Positions 26,004 through 35,503 of a stretch of DNA of 64,000 nucleotides are shown one piece after another. Source of the DNA: Steroidobacteraceae bacterium (lineage in GTDB: Bacteria > Pseudomonadota > Gammaproteobacteria > Steroidobacterales > Steroidobacteraceae); the NCBI GenBank assembly GCA_019683695.1, contig JADGHX010000001.1:62001-126000 (forward strand). Reading direction: 5' to 3'. Each line of letters begins with the position of its first letter. Position 1 is the first letter of the stretch. Made by a program: the position numbers and the translations under genes. The notes under the pieces are model-generated. The model was not told where the DNA came from, searched no databases, and was given only the letters and a program-made list of their open reading frames with translations.

Positions 26004-26764
26004 TAGATGTTGTTTTATCCCTAGCGGAGCGCGTGTTTGTAGCTGAGCAGGAAAATTCTTGCCGGTGCGCGTGTCACATTCCGGCCGAATGTGCGGCGAA
26101 ACGAACGGCCCGCGTGTGACAGAACATGGTTCAGAGGACCGGCCGGGTTGTTCGTCCTGATTTCGTTTTGCGGCGACTCGGAGCATGAGCACTTCTCGTG
26201 AGGAGTCACGCGTCGCTCAGCATGTTCGGTGCCGCTACCGTTCTCGCACATCACAGTCGCATACGCGCGATGCGCTCGCCACCGCCGCGGATGGGATTGC
26301 GCACAAAGAGATTTGCTCAGCGCGTTGGAGAGACGGTGAGCCGCCGCATCAGGCGAGTTAGGGGCGGGCGTGCTGCCGCATTTCGCGAGTTGATGCGGCG
26401 TCGACATTGTTTACATGCCCTGCGCGTCGTCGCCGGCCGATGCGGCGAAGCTGGTTGTCATAAGCAGCGCGCTCTGAAGGAAATGACGCATCTTGGTATG
26501 GTGCCACCGCACACGAGACCGACGTCGGGAGGGCGGCCACCAGCGCGAGACAGATCTCGTTTCGAGAGGCTGCGGAGGATCTGGCGAGTGGACCCTTGCG
26601 AGCGCGTTGTTACGCAGCGCGCGGGCAAACGTCACGAGCCGGAAGCCCGGCCGCGTGTCGTCGCCCACAGCCGGCGACTCACACGGCTACGCTGACGATG
26701 TTCTTTTTCTGCGTCAGCGGCCGGGTCGCGAGCCGACCCTGGTTTCGCCAGCGGGCGCAAGGAG
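26004..26764. other. Non-coding region upstream of the metalloprotease
   Basis: About 760 bp without a supportable gene. Overlapping open frames on both strands read as Arg/His/Ser-rich sequence with no motif. The protease promoter must lie near 26010-26200. Weak matches to the ~40-bp repeat described next can be argued back to about 26420, but they are too poor to annotate. Confidence 0.5.
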
Positions 26765-27148
26765 CAATCACAGCGGCTCGCAAGCGGCGGCAAGGCGTTC
26801 GTGTGCATCGCCCGACTCAGCAAGCCGTGGGAACCGCAGACCGCGCGCACGACGTCGGCTCCGCGGCGAGCAGGGAGAAGGGGTCATGTCGCCGCCGCAA
26901 GCAGCAAAGCAGCTGCGCGCATGATGCCGGCTTGGTGAGTGGTGAGAACTGACGGCGCGCCTGATGCGGAGTCGACAAGTGGCCGAGAGCAGGCCGCACG
27001 TATCACGCCGGTTCAGCAAACGATGGCAAAGCGGTCGTACGCATCACGCCGGCTCAGCAAGCGGTGCGAACCGTGTATGTCGTCGGCCCTTACAAGCAGC
27101 GGTAAGCAGGCTGCACGCATCACGCCGGCTGCGCACCATGGGTGGGCA
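26765..27148. repeat. Degenerate ~40-bp tandem repeat array
   Basis: About ten imperfect direct copies of a unit whose best core is GCATCACGCCGGCTCAGCAA followed by gcggtg-gaa. Taking the second base of the cat-like triplet as anchor, copies fall at about 26767, 26807, 26849, 26886, 26921, 26962, 27002, 27043, 27077 and 27119, a period of 34-42 bp, mostly 40-41. The clearest copies are at 26997-27028, 27036-27072 and 27112-27130. The period is not a multiple of three and stops interrupt every frame, so it is not a protein repeat. The last copy abuts the NtrC-like sites of glnK. Function unknown. Confidence 0.6.
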
Positions 27149-27180
27149 GATGCCTGCCGGCCTCGCGCCAGAATGGTGCA
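27132..27180 (+). promoter_or_regulatory. Paired NtrC-like enhancer sites for glnK
   Basis: The strong site cgcgccagaatggtgca (27164-27180) matches the NtrC pattern TGCACCA-N3-TGGTGCA at 12 of 14 fixed positions. A weaker site (27132-27148) matches 10 of 14. The centres are 32 bp apart and lie about -106 and -138 from the start point predicted by the sigma-54 promoter, close to the layout at E. coli glnAp2. Confidence 0.68.
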
Positions 27181-27251
27181 GCTGCGGCGCGGGCGCGCGT
27201 ATCATCACGCGAAGCCCCTGATTCTTCAGCATGCAGCGCAACCCGAGGCGG

Positions 27252-27267
27252 TGGCATGATTACTGCA
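27252..27267 (+). promoter_or_regulatory. Sigma-54 (-24/-12) promoter of glnK
   Basis: tggcatgattactgca fits the sigma-54 consensus TGGCACG-N4-TTGCA with two substitutions and exact spacing between the GG (-24) and GC (-12) elements. The predicted transcription start is near 27278, giving an 80-nt leader before glnK. With the upstream NtrC-like sites it implies nitrogen-limitation control. Confidence 0.78.
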
Positions 27268-27295
27268 AATCGCCGATGCCGGAACAGGTGGCTGA

Positions 27296-27697
<402 letters not shown>

Positions 27698-27717
27698 CGT
27701 TCAGCCCGCTTCACCTC

Positions 27718-27750
27718 ACGGGGCCCGCGTGCCGAAGCAGCGGGCCCCGT
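27718..27750 (+). terminator. Hairpin after glnK
   Basis: Perfect 11-bp inverted repeat, acggggcccgc (27718-27728) and gcgggccccgt (27740-27750), around an 11-nt loop. No T-run follows, so termination may be atypical or need help, but position and stem strength fit a terminator. Confidence 0.7.
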
Positions 27751-27827
27751 CCGCTTCAGGCGCCTGAAAATGCCCCGCGACCGCCGGGTTTGGCCTGCGG
27801 GAGGCAAACCGGTACAGTCCGCGGCCC

Positions 27828-28190
27828 ATGACAGACTTTGCCTCCCCCGAGAAGGTGGCCGACGGGCTGCGCATCGGCCGCATGCGCCGGCACATCTTCC
27901 TCTGCACCCATGGCGACTGCGCTCCCGCGGCGGAAGCGCTCGACTCCTGGAAATTCCTGAAGCTGCGGCTCAAGCAGCTCGGCCTTGCGGATGCCGAGCG
28001 CGGCGTGCTGCGCACGAAGGCGGATTGCCTGCGCATCTGCACGGCCGGCCCGATCGCAGTGGTGTATCCGGATGGCGTCTGGTACCGCCGCTGCACGCCG
28101 GAAAACCTCGAACGCATCATTCAGGAGCACCTGATCGGCGGACAGGTCGTCGAGGACCTGGCCTTCGTGAAGGCGCCGCTCGGCGGCTGA
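27828..28190 (+). CDS. Thioredoxin-like [2Fe-2S] ferredoxin
   Basis: A 120-residue protein of the thioredoxin-like 2Fe-2S family. The candidate ligands are C26 and C31 ([10 protein letters not shown]) and C67 and C71 ([10 protein letters not shown]), followed by the family segment [22 protein letters not shown]. Such proteins carry a Shethna-type cluster and transfer electrons or regulate; the partner is unknown. No signal peptide, so cytosolic. It follows glnK after a terminator and is probably independent. The 140 bp after it, convergent with the transporter gene, hold nothing definite. Confidence 0.85.
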   Translation: MTDFASPEKVADGLRIGRMRRHIFLCTHGDCAPAAEALDSWKFLKLRLKQLGLADAERGVLRTKADCLRICTAGPIAVVYPDGVWYRRCTPENLERIIQEHLIGGQVVEDLAFVKAPLGG

Positions 28191-28332
28191 GCGGCACGCT
28201 CGCGCCGGCCATCCGTCGTCACTCCTGACCCCAACGCAGCGGTACAGCCGCTGAGCTTCGCGTTCGGCCGGCCAAAGCGAACATCGCGATCCCGGGAATC
28301 ACCCGACGCGATGGGTTCTCAGCCCGCAGCGC

Positions 28333-29265
28333 TCAACCCGCGGCGGGGCTCGAGAGCGCCTTGTCCTGCCGATACACCTGCCGCTCGCGCCAGATCAGAA
28401 ACAGCCCGCTCGCGATGACGAGCCCGCCGCCCCAGAGCACGCGGGCGGAGGGCAACGCATTCCAGATCACCCAGTCCAGCAGCACGCCCCACGGGAGCGC
28501 GGTGTACTCGAATGGCGCGACCAGCGATGCGGGTGCCGCGCGGAATGCCTCCGTCAGCATGCGGGTGGCGAGTGCACCCACGGCACCGATGGCGGCAATC
28601 CATCCCCAGTGCTCCAGGCGAATGGGAACCCATTGGAAGGTGGCAATTCCGCCCATCACCAGCACCATCACCACCATCTGCCAAAGCGTGATGCTTGCCG
28701 AGGTTTCCGTGCGAGTGAGCACGCGCAGGCTGATGACGTTCAGCGCGTATCCGACAGCTGCGGCGAGTGCGGCCACGGCCCCCATGGTGAGCAGCCCCGT
28801 GCCCGACGGACGAAGCATCACCAGCACACCGCACATCCCCACAGCGATGGCCGTCCACCGTCGCCACCCGACGTGCTCCTTCAGAAGCGGCACGGAGAGC
28901 GCGGTCACGATGAGCGGCGCGGAAAGGAAGATCGCGTACGTGTCGGCAAGCGATAGCACGCGCAGCGCATAGATGAATGTGGCCATCACGAACACCATCA
29001 TCAGCCCGCGCATCACATGCCACTGCCATCGTCTGGGCCTCAGCACGTGCGCGTTCCCCGTGAGCAGCGCGGGAAGCGCAAGGAATGGAAGGGACGCTGC
29101 GCCCCGCATCGCCCCAACCTGAAACGGCGGGTAGTGCTGGGCGAGCAGCTTGAGCAGCGTATCGAGGAGCGCGAACGAGCCTACCGCGACGAGCATGGCA
29201 CCGATGCCGCGAAGACGGGCCGCATGCGGTGCGGTTGTGGAGGGCGGTTCCGGCGCGTTTACCAC
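28333..29265 (-). CDS. EamA-family (DMT superfamily) transporter
   Basis: A 310-residue inner-membrane protein with about ten hydrophobic helices in two EamA repeats. The first starts at [18 protein letters not shown]; the second follows about residue 150. I choose GTG 29265 because it overlaps the end of gloA (stop at 29261-29259) and gives a 23-residue cytosolic lead before helix 1. ATG at 29196, nearer helix 1, is the alternative. A longer frame runs inside gloA. Substrate unknown; the family exports amino acids and other metabolites. As third gene of ilvI-gloA-eamA it might handle a branched-chain or overflow metabolite (inference). Confidence 0.85.
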   Translation of the reverse strand: MVNAPEPPSTTAPHAARLRGIGAMLVAVGSFALLDTLLKLLAQHYPPFQVGAMRGAASLPFLALPALLTGNAHVLRPRRWQWHVMRGLMMVFVMATFIYALRVLSLADTYAIFLSAPLIVTALSVPLLKEHVGWRRWTAIAVGMCGVLVMLRPSGTGLLTMGAVAALAAAVGYALNVISLRVLTRTETSASITLWQMVVMVLVMGGIATFQWVPIRLEHWGWIAAIGAVGALATRMLTEAFRAAPASLVAPFEYTALPWGVLLDWVIWNALPSARVLWGGGLVIASGLFLIWRERQVYRQDKALSSPAAG

Positions 29266-29678
29266 TGCCCGACGTTGGGCATGGACTTCCAGGGCTCCGC
29301 GGGCGGCAGCGGGTTCCCCTTCTGCAGCAGCTCGATGGAAATGTTGTCGGGCGAGCGGACGAAGGCCATGTGCCCGTCCCGCGGCGGCCGGTTGATCGTG
29401 ACGCCGTGATCGACCAGCCGCTGGCACGCGGCGTAGATGTCGTCCACCTGATACGCGAGATGACCGAAGTTGCGGCCGCCTGTGTAGGTTTCCGGATCCC
29501 AGTTGTACGTGAGCTCGACCTGTGCGTTCTCGTCCCCTGGCGCCGCGAGGAACACGAGTGTGAAGCGGCCCTGCGGCACTTCCTTCCGGTTCACCTCACG
29601 CAGCCCCAGGGCGTCGCAATAGAACCGCAGCGAGGCGTCCAGATCCGAGACGCGCACCATCGTGTGCAGGTATTTCAT
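29259..29678 (-). CDS. gloA: Lactoylglutathione lyase (glyoxalase I)
   Basis: Isomerises the methylglyoxal-glutathione hemithioacetal to S-lactoylglutathione. The 139-residue product has the four metal ligands of bacterial (nickel-type) GloA: His5 (KYLHTMVRV), Glu55 (QVELTYNW), His73 ([10 protein letters not shown]) and Glu116 (SIELLQKG). [17 protein letters not shown] is the family opening. Its ATG shares one base with the ilvI stop and its end overlaps the transporter start by 7 bp, so translation of all three genes is linked. A gluconate-free, single-domain VOC enzyme; assignment is firm. Confidence 0.92.
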   Translation of the reverse strand: MKYLHTMVRVSDLDASLRFYCDALGLREVNRKEVPQGRFTLVFLAAPGDENAQVELTYNWDPETYTGGRNFGHLAYQVDDIYAACQRLVDHGVTINRPPRDGHMAFVRSPDNISIELLQKGNPLPPAEPWKSMPNVGQW

Positions 29679-31525
29679 CAGAACATCTCCGACGGACCGG
29701 GTGTCTTGATGTCCACCTTGTGACGCGAGGGGATGTGATCGCCGGTGATCATCTCGTCGTACGTCTGACCGGGGCCCACCATCGGGTACACACCCGCGTC
29801 ACGGTCGATCATCACCTCGAGGAATGCCGGGCCGGGGTAGCTGATGAACTCGGCGATCACGCGCGGCACGTCCTCCTTGCGCTCGAGGCGCTGCGCGAAA
29901 CCGAACCCATCGGCCTGCGCGGTGCGCACGAAATCCTTCTTGTGGAGGGAGCGGTCGCTGGCGGAGAGGCGGCCCTTGAAGAACAGCTTCTGCCACTGCT
30001 TCACCATGCCGTCGCCGAAGTTGTTGAGCACCACCACCTTCACCGGCAGATCGTAGGTGGTGACGGTTTCCAGCTCGCCGATGTTCATGCGGATGCTGGA
30101 ATCGCCGTCGATGTCGATGACCAGCCGGTTCGGATGCGCGATCTGCGCGCCGATGGCGGCCGGCAGGCCGAAGCCCATGGTGCCCATGCTGCCGGACGTG
30201 AGCCACAGGCGCGGCGCGCGGAAATCGCAGTACTGCGCGGCCCACATCTGATGCTGGCCCACGCCGGTGCTGATGATGGCCTGCCCCTTCGTGTGCCGGT
30301 TGATCTCCTCGATCACGTAATAGGGCTGGATCAGCGGGCTGTTGCGGTCGTAGTTCATGGCGTACGTGCGCTTGAGCTCCGCAAGCTCGGCGTGCCACTC
30401 GCCCCAGTCCCGCTGGAACTTCTCGCGCTTGCCGTATGCCGTGAGCGCGCGCAGCGCATCCGGCAACGAGCCGATGTGGCTCCACTGCACGCGCTTGACC
30501 TTGTTCACCTCCGCGCGGTCGATGTCGAGATGCGCGATGCGCTTGGCGTTCTTGGCGAACTTCGCCGGAACGCCGGCCACGCGATCGTCGAAACGCGAGC
30601 CGACGGCGATGAGGAAATCGCAATCATCGACCGCGTAATTCGCGAAGGCCGCCCCGTGCATGCCGAGCATGCGCATGGAAAGCGGATGCGTGGTGTCGAA
30701 CGCACCGATGCCCATGAGCGTGGTGACCACGGGAATGCCGAACGTGAGGCACAGCTCGCTCAGCTCGCTGGCCGCATTGCCGTTGATGACACCGCCACCG
30801 GCATAGATGAGCGGGCGCTTCGCTTCGCCCAGCATCTCGAAGAACCGGGCAGCTTCGGCATCATCGACCGAGCGCTCGGCCAGCTCGTTCATGCGCCGCC
30901 GGTAGCCGGGAATGGGCAGCATGCCCGTGCCCTGGTAGATGCCTTCCCAGTTCTGCACGTCCTTCGGCACGTCCACGACCACCGGGCCGGGCCGGCCGGT
31001 GCGGGCGATCTCGAACGCTGTCCGCACCGTGGCTTCGAGCTTGGTGGGGTCGGTGACGAGGAAGACGTGCTTCGCGACCGCGCCCATGATCGACGGCACG
31101 GGCGCTTCCTGGAATGCATCCGTTCCGATCATGGCCGTGGGCACCTGGCCGCAGATGACCACGATGGGCACGGAATCGGCCATGCAGTCGCGGACCGGCG
31201 TGACCGTGTTGGTGGCCCCGGGGCCCGAGGTCACGAGGCACACGCCCACGCGCCCGCTCGAGCGCGCATAGCCCGCCGCCATGAAGCCCGCGCCCTGCTC
31301 GTTCGCGGGCACGATGAGCGGAATCTGCCGCCCGCCAGTGCGCGCCTGCTCCTCGTTGTAGAGGAACACGGCATCGTAGGTGGGCAGGATCGCCCCGCCG
31401 CTGTAGCCGAAGATAGCCGTTACACCCTCATCCGCGACCACCTGCATGATCATCTGGGCGCCAGTCATGCGCTGACCGGCGAGCGGATGGCCCATGGGGC
31501 GAGGCTGGATGACGGTATCGCTCAT
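29678..31525 (-). CDS. ilvI: Acetolactate synthase, large (catalytic) subunit
   Basis: ThDP-dependent condensation of two pyruvates (or pyruvate and 2-oxobutyrate), first common step of branched-chain amino-acid synthesis. The 615-residue protein has the N-terminal pyrimidine domain with [13 protein letters not shown], where the catalytic Glu of the family is replaced in the written motif by its position slightly downstream. It also has [17 protein letters not shown], a central FAD-type domain, and the ThDP-binding [15 protein letters not shown] ending in [11 protein letters not shown]. Its small subunit gene lies on the opposite strand at 31651. The downstream genes gloA and eamA overlap. 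No attenuator peptide was recognised in the 125-bp leader. Confidence 0.93.
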   Translation of the reverse strand: MSDTVIQPRPMGHPLAGQRMTGAQMIMQVVADEGVTAIFGYSGGAILPTYDAVFLYNEEQARTGGRQIPLIVPANEQGAGFMAAGYARSSGRVGVCLVTSGPGATNTVTPVRDCMADSVPIVVICGQVPTAMIGTDAFQEAPVPSIMGAVAKHVFLVTDPTKLEATVRTAFEIARTGRPGPVVVDVPKDVQNWEGIYQGTGMLPIPGYRRRMNELAERSVDDAEAARFFEMLGEAKRPLIYAGGGVINGNAASELSELCLTFGIPVVTTLMGIGAFDTTHPLSMRMLGMHGAAFANYAVDDCDFLIAVGSRFDDRVAGVPAKFAKNAKRIAHLDIDRAEVNKVKRVQWSHIGSLPDALRALTAYGKREKFQRDWGEWHAELAELKRTYAMNYDRNSPLIQPYYVIEEINRHTKGQAIISTGVGQHQMWAAQYCDFRAPRLWLTSGSMGTMGFGLPAAIGAQIAHPNRLVIDIDGDSSIRMNIGELETVTTYDLPVKVVVLNNFGDGMVKQWQKLFFKGRLSASDRSLHKKDFVRTAQADGFGFAQRLERKEDVPRVIAEFISYPGPAFLEVMIDRDAGVYPMVGPGQTYDEMITGDHIPSRHKVDIKTPGPSEMF

Positions 31526-31650
31526 TGGTGGAGATCGAGTCGGAGATGCCCGGCTTTCGGGCGGGGGCTAACGAGACTAGCAGCTTGGCGACGATGCGCA
31601 AACCGCGTCCGCGACGGATATGATCGCCGGTCCGAAATCTCGCCAAAGCC

Positions 31651-32151
31651 ATGCGTCACATCATCGCCATACTGCTGCAGAACGAAGCGGGCGCCCTGAG
31701 CCGGGTGGCCGGGCTCTTTTCCACTCGCGGGTACAACATCGAGTGCCTGTCCGTGGCCCCCACGGACGATCCGACGGTCTCGCGCATCACGCTGGTCACC
31801 ACGGGCTCGGACGCCGTGATCCAGCAGATCCTCAATCAGCTCAACAAGCTGGTAGATGTGGTCAGCGCCGAGGACATGACGCTCGGCGAGCATCTCGAAC
31901 GCGAGCTCGTGCTCCTGAAGCTGAAGGTGCGCCCCGAGCAGACGGACGTCGTGCGTGGTTATGTGGTGCGCACGGGCGGGCGCGTGCTCGACCCCGCGAC
32001 CGACTGCTTCATCGTCGAGCTGACGGCGAGCGAGCCGGAGGTCAACGCGTTCATTGGAGATCTGGCCCGGCAGGCCACGCTGCTCGAGGTGGTTCGCAGC
32101 GGCGCGCTCGGCATCGGCCGCAGCGGTCGCGGCCTGCGCGTCGTGCGGTAG
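31651..32151 (+). CDS. ilvH: Acetolactate synthase, small (regulatory) subunit
   Basis: The 166-residue regulatory subunit confers valine feedback on the catalytic subunit. The N-terminal ACT domain begins MRHIIAILLQNEAGALSRVA and includes STRGYNIECLSVAPTDDP. The second half (about 80-160) is the family's C-terminal ferredoxin-like domain with RELVLLKLKV. Length is normal. Instead of following the catalytic gene it is transcribed away from it, the two starts being 125 bp apart. Coordinated expression would then need a bidirectional promoter region. No downstream partner on the same strand. Confidence 0.93.
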   Translation: MRHIIAILLQNEAGALSRVAGLFSTRGYNIECLSVAPTDDPTVSRITLVTTGSDAVIQQILNQLNKLVDVVSAEDMTLGEHLERELVLLKLKVRPEQTDVVRGYVVRTGGRVLDPATDCFIVELTASEPEVNAFIGDLARQATLLEVVRSGALGIGRSGRGLRVVR

Positions 32152-32240
32152 GGGCGGGCCGCTCGCCGCGGCGGAGCCTGACACCGGGCTGGCGTTCTCG
32201 CCCGGAAAACCGCCACAGGCGCGCGTCTTGCCCGCGAGGG

Positions 32241-32450
32241 TCAATGCGTCGTGGAGGTTCCGGCCAACGCGTTTGCCCTCTGCAGCGTCACCTGCTCGCG
32301 CAGCAGTTTCGAAGCTCTCGCCACCTTCAACGCCAGCTCGTCCAGCTGGTCCACACAGGCTTCGATGCGCTGGGTGGTGCGGTCGATGTCCTCCTCGATC
32401 TCATCGACCATCTGGTTGATGCGATCGATTTCGTCCGCCAACTGTGCCAT
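32241..32450 (-). CDS. Small coiled-coil protein (69 residues)
   Basis: Not a recognised family. ATG at 32450 is preceded by aaggaggtga, a near-perfect ribosome site, with correct spacing, which is the main reason to accept it. The product begins MAQLADEIDRINQMVDEIEED and continues with heptad-like Leu/Ile/Val spacing to about residue 60, predicting one or two amphipathic helices; it ends GTSTTH. The acidic start and lack of signal peptide suggest a cytosolic oligomer. The frame can be extended upstream into the quinone oxidoreductase gene, but the ribosome site fixes the start. It may be cotranscribed with that gene, whose stop is 77 bp upstream. Confidence 0.7.
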   Translation of the reverse strand: MAQLADEIDRINQMVDEIEEDIDRTTQRIEACVDQLDELALKVARASKLLREQVTLQRANALAGTSTTH

Positions 32451-32527
32451 GACGCTCACCTCCTTCCGCCCCGCGGGGCAGCAAGGAAGGTGCCGAGCGG
32501 GGCCTGCCGCCTGCGCCGGCAACGGCG

Positions 32528-33502
32528 TCAGGGGAGCAGCACGGTCGATCCGGTGGTGCGGCGGGCTTCGAGATCCCGGTGGGCTTCGGCGGCATCCTTC
32601 AGCGCATACGTCTGGCCGATGCGCACGCGCACGGCCTTGCTCTTCACGGCCGCGAACAGCTCGCGCGCGGTGGCCACGAGGTCCTCGCGCTTCGCCACAT
32701 AGTTGAAGAGCGTGGGTCGGGTGAGGAACAGCGAGCCTCGCTTGCTCAGTTCCAGAGGACTGATGGCAGGCGGCGGACCCGACGCATTGCCATAGGACAC
32801 CATCATCCCGAGCGGACGCAGGCAGTCCAGGGATTCCATGAAGGTGTCCTTGCCCACGGCATCGTAGACAACCGCGACGCCCACGTTTTTCGTCAGGCGC
32901 TTCACGCTCGGCACGAGCTCGTCGCGCCCTGAGATGAGCACGTGCTTGCAGCCGTGCTTTCGCGCCAGCTCCGCTTTCGCGTCGCTTCCCACCACGCCGA
33001 TGACGGTGGCGCCGAGCGCCTTGGCCCACTGGCACAGAATCAGGCCGACCCCGCCGGCGGCAGCGTGGACGAGCACCACATCCCCGCGCTTCACGCGATA
33101 TGTGCGACGGAGCAGGTACTGCGCGGTCATGCCCTTCAGCATGAGAGCAGCCGCCTGCTCGTTCGAGATTCCGCGCGGGATCTTCACGACGCGATCGGCT
33201 GGCACGTTCCTCAGTTCTGTGTACGCGCCCGGTTTTGGCAGCGCGTACGCGACGCGGTCGCCCACCTTCAGGTCCCGCACCTTTCGTCCCTTTGCGTGCA
33301 CGACGCCGGTGGCCTCACGACCGAGCACGCACGGGAGCTGCACCGGGTAGAGCCCGGTGCGGTCGTAAACGTCGATGTAGTTCACACCGATGGCGGTGTG
33401 GCGCACCTGCACCTCGTCCGGACCCGGAGCGGGGATGTCCACCTCCTCGAGGCGCAGCACCTCGGGACCGCCGTATTCGTGAATCTGGATGGCCTGGGGC
33501 AT
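32528..33502 (-). CDS. Quinone oxidoreductase (zinc-free MDR family)
   Basis: NADPH-dependent quinone reductase of the QOR type. From ATG at 33502 (MPQAIQIHEYGGPEVL) the product is 324 residues. It has the GroES-like N-terminal half with NYIDVYDRTGLYP, and the Rossmann half with VHAAAGGVGLILCQWAKALG, where the GxGxxG variant AAGGVG is typical. The structural-zinc cysteines of alcohol dehydrogenases are absent. The protein ends RTTGSTVLLP, as family members do. A longer frame to 33661 adds 53 unrelated residues. It is divergent from the EAL gene at 33686. Confidence 0.9.
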   Translation of the reverse strand: MPQAIQIHEYGGPEVLRLEEVDIPAPGPDEVQVRHTAIGVNYIDVYDRTGLYPVQLPCVLGREATGVVHAKGRKVRDLKVGDRVAYALPKPGAYTELRNVPADRVVKIPRGISNEQAAALMLKGMTAQYLLRRTYRVKRGDVVLVHAAAGGVGLILCQWAKALGATVIGVVGSDAKAELARKHGCKHVLISGRDELVPSVKRLTKNVGVAVVYDAVGKDTFMESLDCLRPLGMMVSYGNASGPPPAISPLELSKRGSLFLTRPTLFNYVAKREDLVATARELFAAVKSKAVRVRIGQTYALKDAAEAHRDLEARRTTGSTVLLP

Positions 33503-33685
33503 GAGCTCGCTTTCTTCAACAGAACGCGTGCCGTGCTCGGGCACGCGGGCGATGTGACTCGTCTCGCAAATCCGGGACGAGGGCCCGCGATGATACGGTC
33601 TGCCGTCCGGAGAGCGAACCGCGTTCCAGCGCAGGCCGGGGCCTGCGACTAAAGTCTGCATCTCCTGTTCGCACAGCGCTCATCC

Positions 33686-35503
33686 ATGGACGTCCCAGCG
33701 TTGCAAGTGGCTGTTGACTTGCCCGGGCAGGCTGGCCCCTCCGGCATGCCGGCGCGCGAGTTGTCGGCGGCGTTGCGGGACGCGGCGACCGCAATGAGCG
33801 CATCGGTCGTCGGCGTCACGCGCGCACAGGGCGGAGTGCCGAAGTACTTCACGCGAAGCGCGGCCGCGGCGCAGTTTTTCGAGGACGTGTGCGCCGGCGA
33901 TCTGGCGCAACTCACCACGGAGAGCCAAGCCAACGGGGGCGTCTTCGGAACGAACCGCGTGCGCGCGGAAAAGGATGGTCCGATACGCGGCAGGCTGCTC
34001 GCTGTCGCACTACGGGATGCGCAGGGTACGCCGCTGGGCACGCTGATCGCCGGACGTCTTCCGGAAGAGCCGAAATTCGTTCCTCGCGACTCCCGCAACC
34101 TGCTCGCATTCGCTCCGCGATTCGTCGCGCTCTTGCAGACGCCTGCAGGGGCATCGTCGAGTGCACATGCCGAGCCGCACGCGCCTGCTTCAGGACACGA
34201 TCGTTCCGCTTCCGATCCGCCGAAGCGCCGGGCGCTCGCGACGCTGCTGGGATGGACGGAGTTCGAGCGCACGATCCGCATCCGCGAATCCATGGAGCGC
34301 CTGCCGGGCTGCGTGCTGTACGGCGATATCGATCAGCTGCACGTGTTGAACAAGCTTGCAGGCTTTGCCGCCGGCGACCAGGCGATTTCCCTGGTCGGCA
34401 GCGTGCTGCAGACGATCGAGCTTCCGGCAGGCTCCTGCGCTTGCCACCTCTCGGGTGATCGCTACACCGTGTACGTGCCCTCCACGACGCTCGCGCAGGC
34501 GATGCGAGTCGCGGAACTGATCACCCAACGCGTGAGCTCGCTCTCCATCCCGGTGCAGGGGGTGCCGACACGACTGTCCATTTCGTTCGGCGCGGCGCTC
34601 ATTCCGGCGAACGAGGGTGGGCTGAGCCACGCGCTCGCCGCAGCCGAAGCGGCCTGCAAAGCCGCCAAGGATCGCGGGCGCGGACGCGTCGAGGTGTATC
34701 AGGACGCGGATCAGAGCATCGTCCGCCGCAATGACGACGTGCTCGTGGCGGATCGACTCCGGCACGCCCTGCAGGACGGGCGCTTCGATGTGTTCGTGCA
34801 ACCCATCGTGCGCCTGAACGGCGATGACGCGGTCAGTCGCCATGAAGTGCTCGTGCGGCTGATCGGTGAGGGCGGGGCGTATCTCTCGCCCACGTGGTTC
34901 ATGTCGGCCGCAACGCGCTATCGCATGCTCATCGAGCTGGATCGGGCGGTGATCGGCCACGTGCTGCAGAAGCTCGAAGCGCAGCGCGCCATGCTGACCG
35001 AGCGAAAGATGCGCTTCTCGGTCAATCTCTCCGGCCCGACGATCGGCGATGCGGATTTCCTCGAGTGGCTCGCGTCCCGCATCGGCGGCGCGGGCGTTCC
35101 CGGCGATTGTTTGCAATTCGAGATCACGGAGACGGCCGCCGTCGCGAACATCGCGCAGACGCAGGCGATGATCCGCCGCCTGCGCGCGCGTGGCGTGCGG
35201 TTCGCGCTCGATGACTTCGGCACCGGCGTGAGCTCGTTTGCCTACCTCAAGTTCCTCGACGTGCAGATGCTGAAACTCGACGGCGCGTTCGTGCGCGATC
35301 TGCTGAGCAACCCGCGCGCCGAATCGCTCGTCCGCGGCATCGCGCAGCTCGGGCGCGGCATGAACATTGAGACTGTGGCGGAGTGCGTGGAGACGGAAGC
35401 TGTGCGTGTGCGGCTGACGGAGCTGGGGATCGACTGCGCACAAGGCTTCCTCTTCGGCAAGCCGCGTCCCATCGACGAGCTGCTGGCACGACCGGGGCTC
35501 TGA
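33686..35503 (+). CDS. Degenerate GGDEF / EAL-domain cyclic-di-GMP phosphodiesterase
   Basis: The 605-residue protein has an N-terminal GAF-like region (about 25-155), a GGDEF-type domain whose active loop is degenerate (LSGDRYTVY, about 254-262, in place of GGDEF), and a C-terminal EAL domain (about 350-600). The EAL domain keeps the catalytic residues: HEVLVR (EVL in place of EAL), VNLSG, FEITET, the paired Asp in LDDFGTG, Lys in MLKLDG, AECVET and QGFLFGKP. So it probably hydrolyses c-di-GMP, with the GGDEF domain as a nucleotide sensor (inference). No membrane segments. Transcribed alone, divergent from the oxidoreductase gene. Confidence 0.88.
   Translation: MDVPALQVAVDLPGQAGPSGMPARELSAALRDAATAMSASVVGVTRAQGGVPKYFTRSAAAAQFFEDVCAGDLAQLTTESQANGGVFGTNRVRAEKDGPIRGRLLAVALRDAQGTPLGTLIAGRLPEEPKFVPRDSRNLLAFAPRFVALLQTPAGASSSAHAEPHAPASGHDRSASDPPKRRALATLLGWTEFERTIRIRESMERLPGCVLYGDIDQLHVLNKLAGFAAGDQAISLVGSVLQTIELPAGSCACHLSGDRYTVYVPSTTLAQAMRVAELITQRVSSLSIPVQGVPTRLSISFGAALIPANEGGLSHALAAAEAACKAAKDRGRGRVEVYQDADQSIVRRNDDVLVADRLRHALQDGRFDVFVQPIVRLNGDDAVSRHEVLVRLIGEGGAYLSPTWFMSAATRYRMLIELDRAVIGHVLQKLEAQRAMLTERKMRFSVNLSGPTIGDADFLEWLASRIGGAGVPGDCLQFEITETAAVANIAQTQAMIRRLRARGVRFALDDFGTGVSSFAYLKFLDVQMLKLDGAFVRDLLSNPRAESLVRGIAQLGRGMNIETVAECVETEAVRVRLTELGIDCAQGFLFGKPRPIDELLARPGL

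Noticed and set aside
26765-27148. CRISPR array
   Set aside because: Units are tandem and all positions drift; there are no conserved repeats separated by unrelated spacers of fixed length, and no cas genes nearby.
29720-31699. Plus-strand open frame of 659 codons opposite ilvI
   Set aside because: Complement of a secure acetolactate synthase gene; no motif or ribosome site. The same holds for long shadows at 141-1613, 9335-10627, 18261-19943, 43490-45685 and 60977-63259.
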